Below the pieces are notes generated by a model. The model did no database searches, was not told where the DNA came from, and saw nothing but the letters and a program-made list of their open reading frames with translations. Shown piece after piece: positions 61,996-64,000 of a DNA stretch of 64,000 bases. The DNA comes from Myxococcales bacterium (lineage in GTDB: Bacteria > Myxococcota_A > Polyangia > Haliangiales > Haliangiaceae), in NCBI GenBank assembly GCA_016716835.1, contig JADJUW010000001.1, positions 2,501,001 to 2,565,000 on the forward strand. The letters are read 5' to 3'. Position 1 is the stretch's first letter; each line of letters starts with the position of its first letter. A program made the position numbers and the translations under genes.

Positions 61996-62718
61996 CTATT
62001 TCAAGGCTTTGAGCGTAAGCAACAAGTTATAACGCTGAGGTCGAAACGTAAGCAGCCGCCACAGTGGATCACCAAGCAACCTGAAGGGGCGCCCGAATTT
62101 AACCGGGAAGAGCAACTGTGCCGACACAATCTCAAACCCTTGCGAGGTGACAAATTTTTCGAACTCGGCCTGGTTCCACTCGCGAACGTGATACTTGTTG
62201 GAGCAACCTTGTGCGGACTTGCCTCGCGTTAGGTCCCGCTCGGGCGTTGAAACCATAATGACACCGTCGTCGCTTACCAGCGCCCGCAGACTGGCGAGCA
62301 GGATCTCCGGCTTTTCAACGTGCTCAATGACGTCAGAACAATTCACGATGTCAAATTTGGCGCCGGACCACACCACGGGCTCATTTAGATTCACCTGATG
62401 AAATTCGCGGCCCGCATGGCGCTTTTTGCAAAATCGAATCGCGCTGGCTTGATCGAAACCAACCACCGTGGTGTCTGGCAAAGATTTCGCAACTTCCATC
62501 AACTTGAGCGCCGAGCCGCAGCCAACGTCGGCGACGCGGGCAGCCTTGCGTGCGGCGGCGGCCTTGGCTAGCGCCTTGTAGACCGGCCATTGGTAGCTTG
62601 CCGACCCCTGCAAGTGATCTTCAATCTCCCAATACGCATTTGCCTCGGGAGAGTCCTCGTCAAACGAAATCACGGGGTTCGCTTGGTATCCGTCCTTGAT
62701 GAAGTAATTTGAGGTCAT
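61996..62718 (-). CDS. class I SAM-dependent methyltransferase
   Basis: 240 residues. Motif I VADVGCGSALKLMEV, the acidic strand-2 end VVGFDQ, the post-I CSDVIEHVEKPE and a C-terminal helix fit the Methyltransf_11/23 type that acts on small molecules or sugars. Substrate unknown. ATG 62718 starts just ahead of a variable N-terminus (MTSNYFIKDGYQANPV); the frame open to 62832 is not supported. It is divergent from a glycosyltransferase with about 146 bases between starts, suggesting a surface-sugar modification context. Confidence 0.88.
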   Translation of the reverse strand: MTSNYFIKDGYQANPVISFDEDSPEANAYWEIEDHLQGSASYQWPVYKALAKAAAARKAARVADVGCGSALKLMEVAKSLPDTTVVGFDQASAIRFCKKRHAGREFHQVNLNEPVVWSGAKFDIVNCSDVIEHVEKPEILLASLRALVSDDGVIMVSTPERDLTRGKSAQGCSNKYHVREWNQAEFEKFVTSQGFEIVSAQLLFPVKFGRPFRLLGDPLWRLLTFRPQRYNLLLTLKALK

Positions 62719-62864
62719 AGGCGAGGCGCATAGTGCCAGACTGGGGCCGCATTTGTCACCCGCGAAAATCGCCAGATCGCGCGCTGGCGCCGCCGGTTCC
62801 GCCCTTTTCCACAGTTTGCATACAGTGACCAAACGCAGGTGTGCTACTAGCAGGCTGGGTAATC

Positions 62865-63944
62865 ATGCCGGGCGCCTATTCTGCCACTGAACGACCTCCA
62901 GTTTCTGTCGTCGTTCGGTCGTATAATCGCCTAGATGCCCTCGTGGAGCTAATTCCGATTATTCTGGGTCAAACCTTCACCAAGTTTGAATTAGTGGTGG
63001 TGGAGCAGTCGACGCAGAAATCGCCCGAGCAAATCGCAAAGCTGGCCGCGCTCGTACGCGATCCACGGATTCGCGTTTTCCCGTTTCCGCCGCTGGGCGG
63101 ACCGCGTTCGCGCAATGAAAGCGCTCGCGTTGCCCGCGGCGATATTATCGTGTTCATCGATGACGATGATATTCCGGGTTCAGAGCGTTGGCTTCAATCG
63201 CTGCTGGCTCCGCTAAATGACCCCCATTGCTTAGCGGTTACCGGCGGCGATAGACTCGAAGGAGAACTCGAGTCGGAGCGCCCGTATTTCAATCCCGACA
63301 AGGCGGAACGCCGCGTGATGTCGCTCAACTTCCTCGGTTGGCAACGGGTGCATTCACGCGCGCGGGTGCGGAAGCGCGTGACGACCTTGCGTGGCGGCAA
63401 CATCGCCGTGCGGCGCACAACCCTCGAGCGCTTCGGGCTATGGGACGAATGTACTCCCGTCGAAGACGACGTCTCCATCGCCTATCGAATTATCAAGGCC
63501 AAAGCGCCGGAGGAGTATCTCTACTTCGATGGGTTCGCCTATCAGATTCGCCGCTTCGATGTGCCGGGCGGCATGGCGAAACGCAAAAGCTCGAGCCGTC
63601 AGTATTCATACAAGCTCTTCCAGTTTTTTCACAATGTCGTCGCGCACTACTTCCCCTGGCGGTTCGTGCTGCTGTACCCCGCGTATATCTATTTGAATGC
63701 CTTCCAGACCATCGATTGGATCTGGGGCGACACTGGTGATCGAAACACCACGACCGCAAAGGCCGCGGCAACTTGCTGGACCATCATCGCAACGGTGCCG
63801 CGTCATGTGTGGTGGTTATTGCGCTGGGGGAAACAACGGATTTTTGGCGCGCCGCTTGAGTACGCGCCGTCGATCCAGCACACGCCAACAACCATCGAGG
63901 CCATCGCGCGATGGGAAGCGCAGCAAACGACTCGTGCCGCCTAA
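62865..63944 (+). CDS. glycosyltransferase family 2
   Basis: About 359 residues of a GT-A inverting glycosyltransferase: VSVVVRSYNRLDALVELIP at the start, the metal-binding VFIDDDDIPG, GGNIAVRRTTLERFGLWDE, and the catalytic base region TPVEDDVSIAYRI. A C-terminal segment with FPWRFVLLYPAYIYLNA may be membrane associated. Probable role: transfer of a sugar in polysaccharide or glycolipid synthesis, cytoplasmic face. The frame is open from GTG 62841; ATG 62865 fits the family start better. TACTAG lies 14 bases before it. It is divergent from the methyltransferase gene. Confidence 0.88.
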   Translation: MPGAYSATERPPVSVVVRSYNRLDALVELIPIILGQTFTKFELVVVEQSTQKSPEQIAKLAALVRDPRIRVFPFPPLGGPRSRNESARVARGDIIVFIDDDDIPGSERWLQSLLAPLNDPHCLAVTGGDRLEGELESERPYFNPDKAERRVMSLNFLGWQRVHSRARVRKRVTTLRGGNIAVRRTTLERFGLWDECTPVEDDVSIAYRIIKAKAPEEYLYFDGFAYQIRRFDVPGGMAKRKSSSRQYSYKLFQFFHNVVAHYFPWRFVLLYPAYIYLNAFQTIDWIWGDTGDRNTTTAKAAATCWTIIATVPRHVWWLLRWGKQRIFGAPLEYAPSIQHTPTTIEAIARWEAQQTTRAA

Positions 63945-64000
63945 GCGCGCCGAGCCCTAAGATCATCAGCCCCTTTCGTGATGCCACCCAAGGAGATGCG

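Overview
The window looks like a chromosome segment from a high-GC, predatory or social deltaproteobacterium (phylum Myxococcota; the exact family cannot be set from sequence reading alone). The clues are eukaryote-like Ser/Thr kinases, an FHA-sigma54 regulator, a kinase-STAND-WD40 protein, many lipoproteins, a surface protein with thrombospondin-type calcium repeats and a MYXO-CTERM-like tail, and very tight ATGA/GTGA gene overlaps. No tRNA, rRNA or CRISPR array was seen.

Region 1 (1-8264): a Ser/Thr kinase and an FHA/GGDEF-like/sigma54-activator form a two-gene unit, followed by an orphan full-length class I lanthipeptide dehydratase (LanB) with no visible precursor or cyclase, then a convergent membrane protein. 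Region 2 (8287-17857): mostly single housekeeping or accessory genes: GMC oxidoreductase, lipoprotein, pirin, LOG-family protein, ElaA-like acetyltransferase, proline-repeat lipoprotein, trpS, a frameshifted small gene coupled to recQ, and a small membrane protein. Region 3 (17900-23816): a low-GC lipoprotein gene with its own terminator and a very large kinase-STAND-TM-WD40 gene split into three frames by two single-base shifts. Region 4 (23938-30173): a six-gene operon of the MoxR type (DUF4129, DUF4350, MoxR ATPase, DUF58, SpoIIM, RDD). Region 5 (30174-36009): a RAYT-like protein behind a long leader with a hairpin, three tandem paralogous membrane proteins (one frameshifted), and an AAA/DUF4143 ATPase with a palindromic operator-like promoter.

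Region 6 (36062-40399): a 4.2 kb block holding one giant surface lipoprotein gene, flanked by a ~55 bp direct repeat that copies the 3' end of the neighbouring methyltransferase gene.

Region 7 (40338-57304) is the most substantial system: a minus-strand, nearly continuously overlapping cluster of the aryl polyene/flexirubin type. It supplies an aromatic starter (ammonia-lyase, AMP ligase), elongates it with an iterative dissociated type II system (ketosynthase, chain-length factor, ketoreductase, two dehydratases, one ACP), tailors it (FAD halogenase-like enzyme, methyltransferase), attaches it to a lipid (two acyltransferases, GT2), and exports it (MMPL exporter, LolA-like and DUF3261 proteins). 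Its unusual points are three gene fusions, a single ACP, and a 163 bp inverted-repeat element inside the operon.

Region 8 (57443-64000): two lipoproteins, an IS21-family element with a 5 bp target duplication, and a divergent methyltransferase/glycosyltransferase pair. Several otherwise good genes carry one-base frame breaks, so either the assembly has indel errors or the strain is accumulating frameshifts; each is given below.
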